A stretch of 64,000 bases of DNA from Erinaceus europaeus (taxonomy: Eukaryota > Chordata > Mammalia > Eulipotyphla > Erinaceidae). Where the stretch lies: positions 69,439,115-69,503,114 of the forward strand of contig NC_080179.1 of NCBI RefSeq assembly GCF_950295315.1, given 5' to 3'. Shown one piece after another: positions 63,757 through 64,000 of the stretch (positions within the stretch are counted from its first letter, which is position 1; every line of letters begins with the position of its first letter). The notes beneath the pieces were generated by a model, which did not search any database, was not told where the DNA came from, and was given only the letters and a program-made list of their open reading frames with translations. The position numbers and the translations under genes are program-made.

Positions 63757-64000
63757 AGAAGAGTGAGAATTCTTTCTGTCAGAGTCAGACTGTTTCAATT
63801 TCTAAACCTTCTGACTCAGTAAGAGCTTTCCAATAGGGCTTCACAGAATACAGATATGTATTCACAAATTTGGGGAGATTCTATTTCCTTGAGGTACTTT
63901 GTTGTTGAGATGTATGGAGTGTACAGAGTCAAGAAAAATTATAGAATACATTTACCATTCACCACTGAGTTACTCAAATGTTTCACCCATATCCACATGA

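Overview
The window looks like AT-rich, gene-poor euarchontan/eulipotyphlan-type mammalian DNA, most likely from a hedgehog (Erinaceus). That call rests on recognition from memory of the dominant repeat, a tRNA-derived SINE of about 300 bp. Its head runs from a polymerase III B-box region to a CTGCAGGTG block, then a CT-rich body, and ends in an AACAACAAGGGCAACAAAAGGG-like tail; I know it as the ERI SINE. At least 17 good copies and about 35 older or related SINE pieces are present. I found no host protein-coding exon, tRNA, rRNA, CpG island or CRISPR array that I can defend. The open frames present are explained by repeats or are short chance frames.

Layout. 0-13 kb: old L1 fragments (3.46-3.87, 5.16-6.20, 6.60-7.31, 8.65-9.30, 10.0-10.2, 11.4-12.95 kb) carrying younger SINE and retroposon insertions. 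13-19 kb: mostly unclassified DNA with a (TG)n tract and a MIR. 19.6-22.3 kb: a nested L1 ORF2 block. 22.3-30.4 kb: SINEs, a solo LTR, noncoding retroposon copies and a large purine satellite. 30.6-31.5 kb: a minus-strand copy of a jockey-type LINE. 31.5-36.7 kb: an L1 remnant and a dense SINE nest. 36.8-39.96 kb: a strikingly repeat-poor island. 40-47.8 kb: a composite retroposon, a young L1 3' end with a solo LTR inside it, and the second, longer jockey-type LINE copy (44.07-45.97 kb). 48-64 kb: SINEs, a pair of large noncoding retroposon copies (54.5-58.4 kb), L1 remnants and unclassified DNA.

Three repeat systems stand out. (1) A jockey-type non-LTR retrotransposon, a clade I do not know as native to mammals, is present twice. 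Each copy has its own short target-site duplication, a GAAGAA-type 3' tail and no poly(A), and the two are only a few percent different. This suggests a recent, perhaps horizontally acquired, LINE family. (2) A noncoding, L1-mobilised retroposon of about 1.45 kb (called family X here) occurs at least ten times. The copies are 5'-truncated, one carries a twin-primed inversion, one is joined to a SINE and one is fused to an L1 3' UTR. (3) Two solo LTRs carry exact 6-bp target duplications, as expected of class II (betaretrovirus-like) endogenous retroviruses. Boundaries given with a target-site duplication are precise to a few bases; other repeat ends are approximate, because no alignment could be run.
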